A stretch of DNA of 64,000 bases from Arthrobacter sp. MA-N2. GTDB taxonomy: Bacteria; Actinomycetota; Actinomycetes; Actinomycetales; Micrococcaceae. The notes beneath the pieces were generated by a model. The model was not told where the DNA came from, did not search any database, and saw only the letters and a list, made by a program, of their open reading frames with translations. Positions 53,416 through 63,050 of the stretch are shown here, one piece after another. A program made the translations under genes and the position numbers. The stretch covers positions 632,618 to 696,617 of the forward strand of contig NZ_KI912156.1 in the NCBI RefSeq assembly GCF_000517125.1, in the 5' to 3' direction. The first letter of the stretch is position 1, and each line of letters starts with the position of its first letter.

Positions 53416-55359
53416 GTGACTCTTGATATTGAAAACGAAGCCGTTGTGGGTGTGTCGCATCCGTTGGATCCGTTGTCGCGGGCGGAGATTTCCCGTGCGG
53501 TTTCGATTTTGAAGGAGGGGCCGGCTGCGGGGGAGTCGTTCCGTTTTATCAGTGTTGAGTTGCGTGAGCCGTCCAAGGCGGATTTGCGTGGTGGTGTGCA
53601 GGTGGCGCGTGAGGCGGACGCGGTTTTGGTGGACCGGGCTCAGGGGCGTGCGTTCGAGGCGGTTGTTGGTCTTGATACGGGCACGGTTGATAAGTGGGCT
53701 CAGCTTGCTGTGGGTGTTCAGCCGCCGTTCATGGTGGATGAGTTTGCCGAGGGTGAGGAGAGTTGCCGGAAGAATCCCGAGGTTCAGGCTGCTTTGGCCA
53801 AGCGTGGGATCACGGATATGTCCTTGGTTTGTTTTGAGCCGTGGTCCGTGGGGTATTTCGGTGAGGATGATGAGGGGCGGCGTTTGATGCGTGCCCTGGT
53901 TTTTGTTCGGGACGAGGCGGACGATAGCCCGTACGCGCACCCGATCGAGAACTTCATTGTGATCGTGGATTTGAATTCCGGTGAGGTCGTCAAGCTTGAG
54001 GATGATCAGGCGATCCCGGTTCCGAAGGCTTCGGGTAATTATCTGCCCAAGTATGTTGGTCCGGCCCGTACGGACCTGAAGCCGATTGAGATCACCCAGC
54101 CCGAGGGTGCTTCGTTCACAGTGACGGGTAATCATGTGCAGTGGGCTGATTGGTCTTTCCGGGTGGGGTTCACCCCGCGTGAGGGTCTGGTCCTGCATCA
54201 GCTCAAGTTCCGGGACCAGGGTGTTGAGCGTCCGGTGATCAACCGGGCTTCGTTGTCGGAAATGGTTGTTCCGTATGGTGACACGGCCCCGGTGCAGGCG
54301 AAGAAGAACGCGTTTGATTCCGGTGAGTACAACATCGGTAACATGGCTAACTCCCTGACGCTGGGTTGTGATTGCCTGGGTGAGATCAGGTACTTCGATG
54401 GTCATAGCGTGGACAGCCTGGGTAACCCGTGGACGATCGAGAACGCGATCTGCATGCACGAGGAAGACGATTCCATTTTGTGGAAGCACTTCGATTTCCG
54501 TGAGGGCACCACCGAGACCCGGCGCAGCCGGAAGCTGGTGATTTCCTTCATTGCTACGGTCGCGAACTATGAGTACGCGTTCTACTGGCACCTTTTCCTT
54601 GACGGGAGCATCGAGTTCCTGGTCAAGGCCACCGGTATTCTTTCCACTGCCGGGCAGAAGCCTGGTGAGAAGAGCCCGTACGGGCAGTCCCTGAACAACG
54701 ATGGCCTGTACGCCCCGATCCACCAGCACATGTTCAACGTCCGGATGGACTTCGAGCTTGATGGTGTGAAGAACGCCGTTTACGAAGTGGACATGGAAAT
54801 CCCCCGGGAGAACCCGACCCATACCGCGTTCATGGCCGTGGATCGTTTGCTGGAGACCGAGAAAGCCGCGATCCGCAAGACCGATTCGGGCAAGCACCGG
54901 TTCTGGAAGATCGTCAACCACGAGAGCAGGAACATCGTCGATGAACCGGTCGCGTACCGGTTGATCCCCACCGATGGCATCCAGCTCGCGGCCGGGGACG
55001 AGTCCTACGTTTCCAAACGCGCCCAGTTCGCCCGGAACAACCTCTGGGTCACCGCGTACGACCGGACCGAACGCTTCGCTGCCGGGGAGTTCCCGAACCA
55101 GTCCACCGGCGCCGATGACGGCCTGCATATCTGGACCGAAAAAGGACCGGAACATCGTGGATGAGGGACCTCGTGGTCTGGTACACCTTCGGCATGCACC
55201 ACGTCGTCCGTCTCGAAGACTGGCCCGTGATGCCCCGGCCAGAACATCGGCTTCATGCTCGAACCCCACGGCTTCTTCAACCAAAACCCCACCCTGAACC
55301 TCCCCACCGAAACCCGGGGCACCAACGGCGGGCACTGCAGCACAGGAAACGAACAATAA
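53416..55359 (+). pseudogene. TPQ copper amine oxidase, frame broken three times near the 3' end
   Basis: The frame from GTG 53416 runs 582 codons to 55164. Beyond ~55141 the family sequence continues in other frames (RNIVDE; DLVVWYTFGMHH, VRLEDWPVMP; then NIGFMLEPHGFFNQ) and ends at TAA 55359 in the original frame. Three +1 changes lie near 55145, 55165 and 55239. Corrected length is ~646 residues. Asp301 (FDSGEY) is the catalytic base, Tyr385 in NYEY the topaquinone precursor (84 residues apart, as in the Arthrobacter globiformis enzyme), and His436/His438 copper ligands. The third copper His lies past the second break. It would deaminate primary amines to aldehyde, NH3 and H2O2. Confidence 0.9.
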
Positions 55360-55378
55360 AGCCAAGCAAGCACTAACC

Positions 55379-55472
55379 GTGGTCCCCGGCGCCCTCCACA
55401 CCCGCACCGGGGACCACACCCCTTTCCCCGATCTTCAGTCCCCGGCGCTGTCCACACCCGCACCGGGGACTG
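55379..55472. repeat. Two tandem hairpins after the amine oxidase gene
   Basis: GTGGTCCCCGG/CCGGGGACCAC (55379-55417) and CAGTCCCCGG/CCGGGGACTG (55436-55472) have almost the same loop (CCACACCCGCA region), so one is a duplicate of the other. They occupy the place held by the 50204-50237 hairpin next to the intact DUF5134 gene. Confidence 0.7.
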
Positions 55473-55506
55473 AACCCATACCCCACCCAAACCCAGCAGC
55501 GAGAGC

Positions 55507-55671
55507 GTGATCCACGTGTTCAACATCCCCGCCATTACCTGGACCCTCACCGCCGCCCTGCTCTGGACCCTCGCCCCTTCAACCATGCTGGCCCAGATCG
55601 CCGTCCTGGCTGGCCACGCCGCTACCGGCCGTGTTCCGGCCGCCAGAACGGCAAGCCAAACATCCATTTGA
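55507..55671 (+). pseudogene. Internally deleted copy of the DUF5134 gene
   Basis: A 54-codon frame from GTG 55507 reads VIHVFNIPAITWTLTAAL then WTLAPSTMLAQIAVLAG, which aligns with residues 1-18 and ~53-71 of the intact protein (49474-50166). About 34 codons are missing in frame and the remainder is lost. The preceding hairpin and the flanking CCCACCCAAACCCAG stretch are also similar, so the whole junction was duplicated. Confidence 0.85.
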
Positions 55672-55743
55672 TGCCAAGCCCTCCCTGGAACATCTCAGGG
55701 GCCAGAACTCAAACAGACCAGCATTATTCGGAAAGGAAGCCCG

Positions 55744-57242
55744 ATGCTAGAGACTTCAGCTTCTCGTCTTTTGTGGATGGGCCGGGAGGCGTTGGCTGAG
55801 GCCATGATTCCGGTGATTGGCCGGTTGTACCGGGAAAATAATGTGGTGACGAGCATCCATGGGCGCAGTTTGGTCAACACGTCCACGATGGGGATCTTGA
55901 AGGCGCATCGTTTCGCGCGTCGGATCAGCAGGGAAGAGCTGCCTTTGGAGGAGACGGCGCCGTTGTTGGATGTCCTGGCGGGGCTGGAGCTGGGGGCTGC
56001 GGCGATTGATATTGCCCGGTTGAATGAGAAGTTCAGGTCCGAGGGCGGTGGCCTGTCTTTGGAGGAATTCCTCCGGGCCGAGCTGGCCGGGGTTGTGGGG
56101 CGTCGGGGCGCGGATGACCGGAGCAGTACCGATGTGGTGTTGTATGGTTTCGGGCGGATCGGCCGGCTCCTGGCGCGGTTGCTGATTGAGAAGGCCGGTG
56201 GCGGGCACGGGCTGCGTCTGCGTGCGATCGTGGTGCGTAAGGGGGCGGAGAACGATCTGGTCAAGCGGGCGAGTCTGCTGCGCCGGGATTCGGTGCATGG
56301 TTCTTTCGAGGGGACCATCCGGGTGGACGAGGCTGCGAACACGATCACGGCCAACGGTGTGCAGATCCAGGTTATTTACTCGGAGAACCCTTCCACGGTC
56401 GATTACACGGCTTATGGCATCAAGGATGCCCTGGTGGTGGATAACACGGGCCGGTGGCGCGATGCCGAGGGGCCTGTCCCAGCACTTGGCCAGCAAGGGC
56501 GTGGCGCGGGTTGTTGCTCACGGCCCCGGCGGCAAGGGCGATTTGAAGAACATTGTTCATGGCATCAACCATTCCTCGATTCTGGACTCGGACACGATCG
56601 TCACCGCGGCGTCGTGCACCACGAACGCGATTACCCCGGTGCTCAAGGCGCTCAATGACAGGTTCGGGGTCATCCACGGGCACGTGGAGACCGTGCATTC
56701 GTTCACGAACGATCAGAACCTGATCGATAACTTCCATAAGGGCGACCGGCGGGGGCGTTCGGCTGCGCTGAACATGGTGATTACCGAGACGGGCGCGGCC
56801 AAGGCGGTGGCCAAGGCCCTGCCTGAGTTGCAGGGCAGGCTGACCGGCAACGCGATCCGGGTGCCGACTCCGGATGTGTCGATGGCCATTTTGAATCTGA
56901 GCCTGGAGACGGGGACCACGAAGGAGGAGGTCAACGACTACCTTCGTGAGATGTCGTTGCACTCGGAGCTGCGCAAGCAGATCGACTTCATCGATTCGCC
57001 CGAGGTTGTCTCCACGGACTTCGTGGGCTCCCGCCGGGCCGGCATCGTGGACGGTCTGGCCACGATCGCCAACGGCAAGAATCTGGTGGTCTATGTGTCT
57101 GGTACGACACAACGAATTCGGCTACTCGTGCCAGGTGGTGCGCGTCATGGAAGAAATGGCAGGCGTGAAGCGGCCCTCGTTCCCGGTGAGGGATGTCGTT
57201 GAGGAAGCCATGCCGGTGCTTGCCGCCCTGGGATCGGCCTAG
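55744..57242 (+). pseudogene. gap: Glyceraldehyde-3-phosphate dehydrogenase (long form), frame disrupted
   Basis: Three reading frames in succession give one protein of ~498 residues. Frame 1 (from ATG 55744) has an N-terminal extension of ~130 residues, then the NAD site VVLYGFGRIGRLLARLL, and runs to ~56470. A +1 change moves to the frame with SCTTNAITP (catalytic Cys), HVETVHSFTNDQNLIDN and RRGRSAALNMV. Near 57094-57111 a missing base and an extra dinucleotide in the VSWYDNEFGYS motif shift again, and NEFGYSCQVVRVMEEMAG ends at TAG 57242. The extended GAPDH type is known in actinobacteria. Activity depends on whether the breaks are real. Confidence 0.85.
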
Positions 57243-57316
57243 GCGTCCGCCCTCCACCACTCATGTCACCGGGCCGAACCCATGCCCGCAAACCTTCTTA
57301 GATTTTGAGCCGAAAC

Positions 57317-58343
57317 ATGAAAATTGGAATCCTCACCAGCGGGGGCGACTGTCCCGGTCTAAACGCCGTTATCCGCGGTGCCGTGCTCAAGGGCATTGCC
57401 GTCCACGGCCAGGAATTCGTCGGTTTCCGGGACGGCTGGCGTGGTGTGGTTGAGGGCGACGTCATCGAGATTCCCCGCACCATGGTCCCGGGGCATCGCG
57501 AAGCAGGGCGGAACCATCCTTGGCACCTCCCGCACCAACCCGTTCGAGAACGGCGGCGGCCCCGAGGTCATCAAGGCCCACATGAAGCGATTGGGCATCG
57601 AGGCGATCATCGCCATCGGCGGGGAAGGCACCCTGGCCGCGGCCAAACGCCTGACCGACGCCGGACTGAAGATCGTCGGCGTTCCCAAGACAGTGGACAA
57701 CGACCTTGACGCCACGGACTACACCTTCGGTTTCGACACCGCCGTCCAAATCGCCACCGAGGCCCTGGACCGGCTACGCACCACCGGAGAATCGCACCAC
57801 CGCTGCATGATCGTGGAGGTCATGGGCCGGCACGTGGGCTGGATCGCCCTGCACGCCGGGATGGCAGCCGGCGCGCACGCCATCCTCATCCCCGAGCAGA
57901 AAGTCAGCATCGAGCAGATAGCCCAATGGGTCAAGGAAGCCCACACCCGAGGCCGCGCGCCACTGGTAGTGGTGGCCGAAGGGTTCGTCCCGGACCACAT
58001 GGAATCACCGCACTCCGAACGCGGCCTCGACACCTTCGGCCGTCCCCGGCTCGGTGGCATCGCGGACCAACTGGCCCCGGAAATCGAAGCCCGCACCGGC
58101 ATCGAAACCCGTGCCACCATCCTGGGCCACATCCAGCGCGGCGGCGTGCCCTCAGCCTTCGACCGCGTCCTGGCCACCCGCCTGGGCATGGCCGCCATCG
58201 ACTCCGTGGTCGAAGGCTTCTGGGGCACCATGACAGCACTCAAAGGCACCGAAATCGAACGAGTAGCATTCGAGGACGCCCTGAACAAACTCAAGACCGT
58301 CCCCCAGAACCGCTACGACGAAGCCGCAGTCCTGTTCGGCTGA
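57317..58343 (+). pseudogene. pfkA: 6-phosphofructokinase, one frame disruption
   Basis: From ATG 57317 (MKIGILTSGGDCPGLNAVIR) the frame is correct to ~57487, where one extra C in TCCCGGGG shifts it. The second frame carries GIAKQGGTILGTSRTNPF, GGEGTLAAAKRL, PKTVDNDLDATDYTFGFDTA, MGRHVGWIALHAG and the C-terminus. Corrected length is 341 residues, normal for the family. It phosphorylates fructose-6-phosphate, using ATP or possibly pyrophosphate. It lies 75 bp after the GAPDH gene. Confidence 0.85.
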
Positions 58344-58785
58344 ACCCCGCGGCCAGCCCAGATCAAGCGCCCAGCGGCCGCCTCTCCACCTGACAGCCAA
58401 GGAATTTCATCACGACTACTCCGTGATCCTGGTGGCTTCCGGAAGCAAGCTGAACCGGAAGCGGTGACAAGGCTCTCCCGTTTGGGGCGGTTGCCAGAGA
58501 AACAAAACGGGTACTGATCGATGGTGCCCCGGACCGGCAACATCACGATTCCGGCACTGCGTTCATCGTGGCGCGCGCCAAAAGAAATGGCTAGCTTCTG
58601 GGGCCACTGGCCGCCTTTAATAAATCCGACCGCAGGCAATGCACAGTTGCGGCGTCATGGCCTTGAATTGAATCGCCGAAACGGGAGTTATTAGGAGTCT
58701 GCCGCGATAAATCATGTCCTTGATGTTCGATCTTTGCACGCCGGTGTTGACACGACCGCCTGGACAGTTGGTGCCCGCACAAATT
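58344..58785. other. Gene-poor interval between pfk and lsr2
   Basis: About 440 bases. On the minus strand just below lsr2, a frame without a start codon contains two cysteine pairs (ICAGTNCPGG and CIACGRIY, ending near 58617), perhaps a zinc-ribbon remnant. Nothing else is supported. Confidence 0.45.
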
Positions 58786-59112
58786 TCAGTGGCCGGTCTG
58801 ATACTGCTCGACGATGTCCCCTTGCACACGGCCACGGGCGTTGACCTTGAGGCCCTTTTCGAGTGCCCACTGCCGGATAGCCTTGGCGTCTCTGCTGCCC
58901 GCGGGCGGTTGGCGGAGGCCAGGCCGCCCGCGCGCGCCGGAGGATTTACGAGCGGCCTCGATAAACCGGCCGAGCGTCTGGCGAAGTTCACTGGCGTGCT
59001 CTCCGTTGAGGTCGATTTCATATTCGATGCCATCGATAGCGAACTCCACCGTGACAATGGCTTCCGACCCATCGAGGTCATCCTTGAGAACAACTACCGT
59101 CTTGCGCGCCAT
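58786..59112 (-). CDS. lsr2: Lsr2-family nucleoid-associated protein
   Basis: A 108-residue protein from the ATG at 59112 (MARKTVVVLKDDLDGSEA). The N-terminal dimerisation domain (YEIDLNGEHASELRQTLGRFIEAAR) and the C-terminal DNA-binding domain with the minor-groove RGR hook (VNARGRVQGDIVEQY) are both complete. Lsr2 binds AT-rich, often foreign, DNA and silences it in the manner of H-NS. It stands among gene remnants in an accessory region, so it may be an extra copy beyond the core one. Confidence 0.93.
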   Translation of the reverse strand: MARKTVVVLKDDLDGSEAIVTVEFAIDGIEYEIDLNGEHASELRQTLGRFIEAARKSSGARGRPGLRQPPAGSRDAKAIRQWALEKGLKVNARGRVQGDIVEQYQTGH

Positions 59113-59214
59113 GTTGAAAACATTATCAAGCAATCACCGATAGTGCTGTCGCGGTGTTTTGCAGCACCAGTGCGACACGAGGAGTTATTCTGAGCGGTGA
59201 ATTTGCTGTCTCAC

Positions 59215-59370
59215 TGTCGAGCCGTGGACGACGTGGCCGATAGTTTCGTACTTGAGCGGGTCGGCATTCCCGAGGTAGAGGGCCAGGCCCGCCCCGGCGA
59301 TGGTGGCGGAAGTAGTTGAACGCGGGAGCCATGGTCACAGTCAGTAGCGAGAAGGTCCCGAGCAGCTGCC
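59215..59370 (-). pseudogene. Remnant of an APC permease similar to the one at 50248-51900
   Basis: Minus-strand frames give LLGTFSLLTVTMAPAFNYFRHH, then, after a deletion and frame change, ALYLGNADPLKYETIGHVV. These match LGTFSLLIVQTLTMAAVFNYFRHH and ALYLRKTNPVKYETIGHVV of the intact permease, with the ~60 residues between them missing. Confidence 0.8.
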
Positions 59371-59492
59371 GGGAGCACGAGCACGGAGGACGGGCAGACA
59401 ACCCCCAGATCGCAGGGCCGGGCGATAGCGTCTGCAACGATTCTGACAGTCTGGCCGAGGCCGGCGATGTTGAATCCAAGCGTGCTATCGGT

Positions 59493-59834
59493 TCAGACAC
59501 TCTCTTGCTTCCGTGCTGCCCTGTCGAGGGCTTCCAACGCCCGTGCGTTGTTAGCCGCGTCCGTGAGGTCGTAGCGGAGCAGCGTTCCATCCACTCGAGG
59601 TGCAGGTATTGGGAAGCGCAATGTACACAGCATCGATGTCCGGGGAAGCGAGAAGCGCGCCATAAGAGCCAAACGCCTGTGGGACACCGTGCTTGTCGGC
59701 GTACTCTCTGGCCCTTTCCTCGGTGCGGGACGCGATGCCCGCGACCTCACCATTTTTCGTTTCCTGCAACGCCGAAATTATCTTTCGGACGACTCGGGCG
59801 CTGCCCAGGACGCCCGACGCAATTTCTCGCTCAT
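59493..59834 (-). pseudogene. Remnant of a Gfo/Idh/MocA-family oxidoreductase
   Basis: From ATG 59834 (MSEKLR) a frameshift leads into SGVLGSARVVRKIISALQ, then GEVAGIASRTEERAREYA and SPDIDAVYIALPN, the NAD(P)-binding start of the family. After one or two more shifts the sequence jumps to ANNARALEALDRAARKQESV, which looks like the family's C-terminus. The central substrate domain is deleted. Confidence 0.78.
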
Positions 59835-59890
59835 TGAACTCTCCGGCACTGCACCTGAAGACCGGGCATGCGGCCGTAGGCCGCCCTTGC

Positions 59891-60136
59891 TCAGGTCTCC
59901 AGGAGAGGATAATCCCCGTCCATGGTGCTCAGGGTTTCCATCCAGCAGGTGGCTTTGATGGCGGCGTCCAGCCCTGCGAGGGCTTCGGCCGTGGCCTGCG
60001 CGGAGTCGTGGCGGGGGTTCAGTATGTCCCCGCTCATGACGATGCGGCCGTCCACGGCCAGCTGTGCTAGCTGTCCGCGCAGGGTCTTCAGCGCCTCGTA
60101 AACGTCGGTGGTGTCTCTGGTCTCCATAGTTGCCAT
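59891..60136 (-). CDS. Small helical protein of unknown function
   Basis: An 81-residue frame from ATG 60136 (MATMETRDTTDVYEAL); ATG 60127 is also possible, and neither has a good ribosome site. It is mostly helical (VYEALKTLRGQLAQLAVDG, SAQATAEALAGLDAAI) and its composition is that of a real protein. Family not recognised. Confidence 0.5.
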   Translation of the reverse strand: MATMETRDTTDVYEALKTLRGQLAQLAVDGRIVMSGDILNPRHDSAQATAEALAGLDAAIKATCWMETLSTMDGDYPLLET

Positions 60137-60710
60137 TCTCTTAGGAGGTGCCCGCCGGTGCCGGTCGTCGCCTCGCCCATCACCGTCTTGAGGACGGAGA
60201 AGGTCCTTATCGCTCAGCTCAGTCACCCCGCCCGCCGGTGCCCTGGGGAAAGCCGGCAAATCTGGTTACATCTTGGATCTCAAGCGCATCGCCGAGTCGG
60301 TGAAAACAGTGCAGATTGTGGCTGATCTTACCGAGTTGCGAGCCGAAGTGAAGGCCGCCTCCACGGCCAGACGGTTACATCTCGACGTGGCCATACTGCA
60401 CCCACAACAGCCGCAGAACCGAAGGCAGGTAATGGAAGTACAAACCGTGGAGCCCTATAGGGGTCGCTGAAAGCAGCCGCGCCTTGCCTTTGGGCTTACG
60501 CGGAAGGGAAAACCAGCACCGTCTAGCCGAGGGAGTGTTTGAATAACGGTGGATCTGAGGTTGGCCGGCAGTGTGGAGCAAGGCAGCAACGGGCACTGAT
60601 TTGCATTGATCGCCGTCTAACGGGACCTGGGGGCCAAGAATGAGGACAGCTGTGTAACAGCAGCCGTCTGCGGTGTCCGGAGTGCTCTATGGATCCGTTC
60701 CGATTTATAA
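60137..60710. other. Gene-poor interval before the IclR-type gene
   Basis: About 570 bases. A plus-strand frame from a TTG at 60273 (65 codons, LKRIAESVKTVQIVADLTEL) has helical composition but no ribosome site. I do not call a gene. Confidence 0.5.
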
Positions 60711-61454
60711 TCAGAACAGGAACGGTGCTAGTCGTGATGTCAGTTCGCGGGCCGCTTCCGCGTGTTCGCAGATAGCAGGGAACCGTTCCGAGGGGCCCGA
60801 GAGGCAGAGGGCTGCGCCGGCAGACCCGTCCGGCAGTCTTACTGGAAGTGCCAGACTGGCGGTTCCTTGTGCTAATTCGTTGATGTCCGATGCCTCGCCT
60901 GTGAACCGTATTTCCGCGAGTTGCTCTTCCAGTTGCCCCCTGTCTGTGATCGTGTGCTGCGTCAGCTTCATCAATTGCCCTCCCAGGGGAGGGGATGCCG
61001 AATCGCCGAGTTCAGCGAGCATCAGTTTCCCTGCGGCGGAAGCGTGTGGATACCGGAGCATTTCGAATGCTGGTTGGAGCGGGTAGTCCGGATCTTCATC
61101 TGCGATTCTGAGGGACCCGTTTCGGAACATGATGAGGTGCACTGCGAAGCGGTTTCCACGGCGGAATTCAGCTATGACGGCGCGGGCCGCGGTGGTAACG
61201 GTTGGCGGGGTCGCAGCCGTAATCAGGCCCGAAATCGCGTGTCCGAGTGCGAATCCGCGGAGGTCGGAGGTGCGGGCCAGGTATTCGTCCGCGACGAGCG
61301 CATTCAAAACCCGGTAGGCGGTCGCCGGGGGCATCTGCAGAGCATCGGTGATCTCTTTCGCGGTAGTCCCGGTGCCGAACCGTGCCACGATCTCCAAGAT
61401 CCTGAGCGGGTTTGACGTTGTGCTGGGGCCGGAGTGCGTGGGTCTGTAGGTCAT
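60711..61454 (-). CDS. IclR-family transcriptional regulator
   Basis: A 247-residue protein from the ATG at 61454. The N-terminal winged helix-turn-helix is LRILEIVARFGTGTTAKEITDALQMPPATAYRVLNALVADEYL. The C-terminal effector domain has LRYPHASAAGKLMLAEL and SLALPVRLPDGSAGAALCLSGP. IclR proteins sense small acids or aromatics. Its start overlaps the permease stop by four bases (ATGA), so it is cotranscribed with, and probably regulates, that permease. Confidence 0.92.
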   Translation of the reverse strand: MTYRPTHSGPSTTSNPLRILEIVARFGTGTTAKEITDALQMPPATAYRVLNALVADEYLARTSDLRGFALGHAISGLITAATPPTVTTAARAVIAEFRRGNRFAVHLIMFRNGSLRIADEDPDYPLQPAFEMLRYPHASAAGKLMLAELGDSASPPLGGQLMKLTQHTITDRGQLEEQLAEIRFTGEASDINELAQGTASLALPVRLPDGSAGAALCLSGPSERFPAICEHAEAARELTSRLAPFLF

Positions 61455-62923
61455 GGGGTGGGCTTGCCGTGAAACAGGTCTATTTCCCGGGTCTCGTCGT
61501 AGATGCCCACGGACGCCAGACGATCAGGTAACCGGAGGCGAAGGAACAGGGCGTAAAGGACGCTGGCGAGGAGGACACCGCCGTAGACGAAGGTCTGTAG
61601 GTTGCCTGTGTGAATTGATACCGTCGCAGACTGCCAGAGCACGGCCCCAAGGACCAGAAAGGTTACCGTTCCCAGAATCCAGCTCGCGTAAGTGTCCTCC
61701 CCTATCCGGCGCAGGAAGAAGGGCATGGACACGCTGGCAAGGATATAGGCCCCCAGGTATCCATAGGCGCCCAGCGTGAAGAGGTTCCCGAGGCCCTGCT
61801 CGGGACTCGCACCGGAGATGATGACCGCGATGGGAACGACAGCAACTACCGGCATGACGATCATGATTGCCATCGAGGGGGTTCGAAAGGCGGGATGGGT
61901 CCGGCCGACCATTCGTGGTGCAACGCCTTCTCTGCCCATACAGAAAAATATCCGGGCGAGGGCGTTCACGGAGGCGATTGCGCACGCAAACCACGACGCT
62001 GCGATTCCCAGGTCAAGGACTGCGGCGAAGGCAGGGGAAGTCTGTGAAAAAAGGGCTGACAACGGAGTTGAGCTGGCTGCGATGTTTAACGGTGCCCCGT
62101 TGAGGGCTATGTCCTCGGCGGTCGCGGCAAGAATAAAGAGCACGCCGGTCACGATGGGGGTCCATGTGATGGCCCGCGGGACGCTGACAAAGGGCCTGTA
62201 TGCCTCCCCGCCTAGGGTGGTCGGGCATTCGAAGCCGACAAAGGCACTTACGGCCACGACGATTCCGATCGATAGCGAATCAAAATTCCCGTTCCAGGCA
62301 AGCACGCTCGCGACACTGACCTTCGGCGCGTTGACGGCGAAGTAGACAATCATGAGAACGGCGAGGACTCCAATTGAAATGGATTCGACCGAAAACGTCA
62401 CCAGGGCGGATACCTGGATGCCGCGCACCATGAGCAGGCACGCGGCGGAAGCGGCGGCAAGAATGACCAGGACCGCGATTAGCCGGGGATCCGGTATCGG
62501 GACTCCCAGGTTGATCAGCAGCTGGACGACATAGGTGCCAACAGCCAACAGACTGGCCATGGCAATGAGGCCGTAACCAAACATGGCCGACCAGCCAGCG
62601 GTGATTGCCGACCGTTGGCCAAGTCCCTTGGCTGTGTAGCTGTAGAGGCCGCTGACGGCAGCCATGCGCTTTGCCATCGGTCTCAGACAGAAGGAAACCA
62701 GGACCATGACCGCCATGGCCGCCCCGAATGTCAGCACAAGGTTCGGTCCGGTTGATCCAAAGACAAGACCCGGAAACACAAGAGCCGGAATGACGGCCAT
62801 CGCACCCGCCGGCGCCACCCCGGCGACTGCCTGCGCGAAGACGGGCAAGAAGGAAAGCTTCCGGCGCCTCAGGCCCTCTACCGGGGAGCGGGGAGTAATG
62901 AAGCGGTCACCGCTGGCAGACAT
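61451..62923 (-). CDS. APC-superfamily amino acid/amine permease
   Basis: A 490-residue protein from the ATG at 62923 (MSASGDRFITPRS); a longer frame to 63061 would run through module copy 3. About 12-14 hydrophobic segments are present, with the APC features SGLYSYTAKGLGQ, SAFVGFECPTTLGGEAYRP and CMGREGVAPRMVGRTHPAF. It differs clearly from the permease at 50248. It is divergent from the second amine oxidase and translationally coupled to the IclR gene. Confidence 0.92.
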   Translation of the reverse strand: MSASGDRFITPRSPVEGLRRRKLSFLPVFAQAVAGVAPAGAMAVIPALVFPGLVFGSTGPNLVLTFGAAMAVMVLVSFCLRPMAKRMAAVSGLYSYTAKGLGQRSAITAGWSAMFGYGLIAMASLLAVGTYVVQLLINLGVPIPDPRLIAVLVILAAASAACLLMVRGIQVSALVTFSVESISIGVLAVLMIVYFAVNAPKVSVASVLAWNGNFDSLSIGIVVAVSAFVGFECPTTLGGEAYRPFVSVPRAITWTPIVTGVLFILAATAEDIALNGAPLNIAASSTPLSALFSQTSPAFAAVLDLGIAASWFACAIASVNALARIFFCMGREGVAPRMVGRTHPAFRTPSMAIMIVMPVVAVVPIAVIISGASPEQGLGNLFTLGAYGYLGAYILASVSMPFFLRRIGEDTYASWILGTVTFLVLGAVLWQSATVSIHTGNLQTFVYGGVLLASVLYALFLRLRLPDRLASVGIYDETREIDLFHGKPTP

Positions 62924-63050
62924 TGGGAACCAACTTTCCCTCCGACGGGCACGCCCGCCTTGCTTCTGAGGCGACGCAAGTAATCGGCCCGAGGTGCAGA
63001 ACATTAGCATTCCCGGGCCATCTGCGATAGCCACTGTCATGTTTCCGAAT

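Larger units (their letters stand above)
59113..59890. other. Decayed stretch between lsr2 and the next small gene
   Basis: About 780 bases with no intact gene. It contains remnants of an APC permease (59215-59370) and a Gfo/Idh/MocA oxidoreductase (59493-59834), both on the minus strand. Confidence 0.65.

Noticed and set aside
53371..55419. 682-codon minus frame opposite the amine oxidase
   Set aside because: Shadow frame; the sense strand carries all amine oxidase motifs.
58617..58785. Cys-pair segment (CAGTNCPGG ... CIACGRIY) below lsr2
   Set aside because: Resembles a zinc ribbon but has no start codon of its own; the upstream part of the frame is antiphase lsr2.
60273..60470. 65-codon frame from TTG 60273
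   Set aside because: Helical composition only; no ribosome site or homology.
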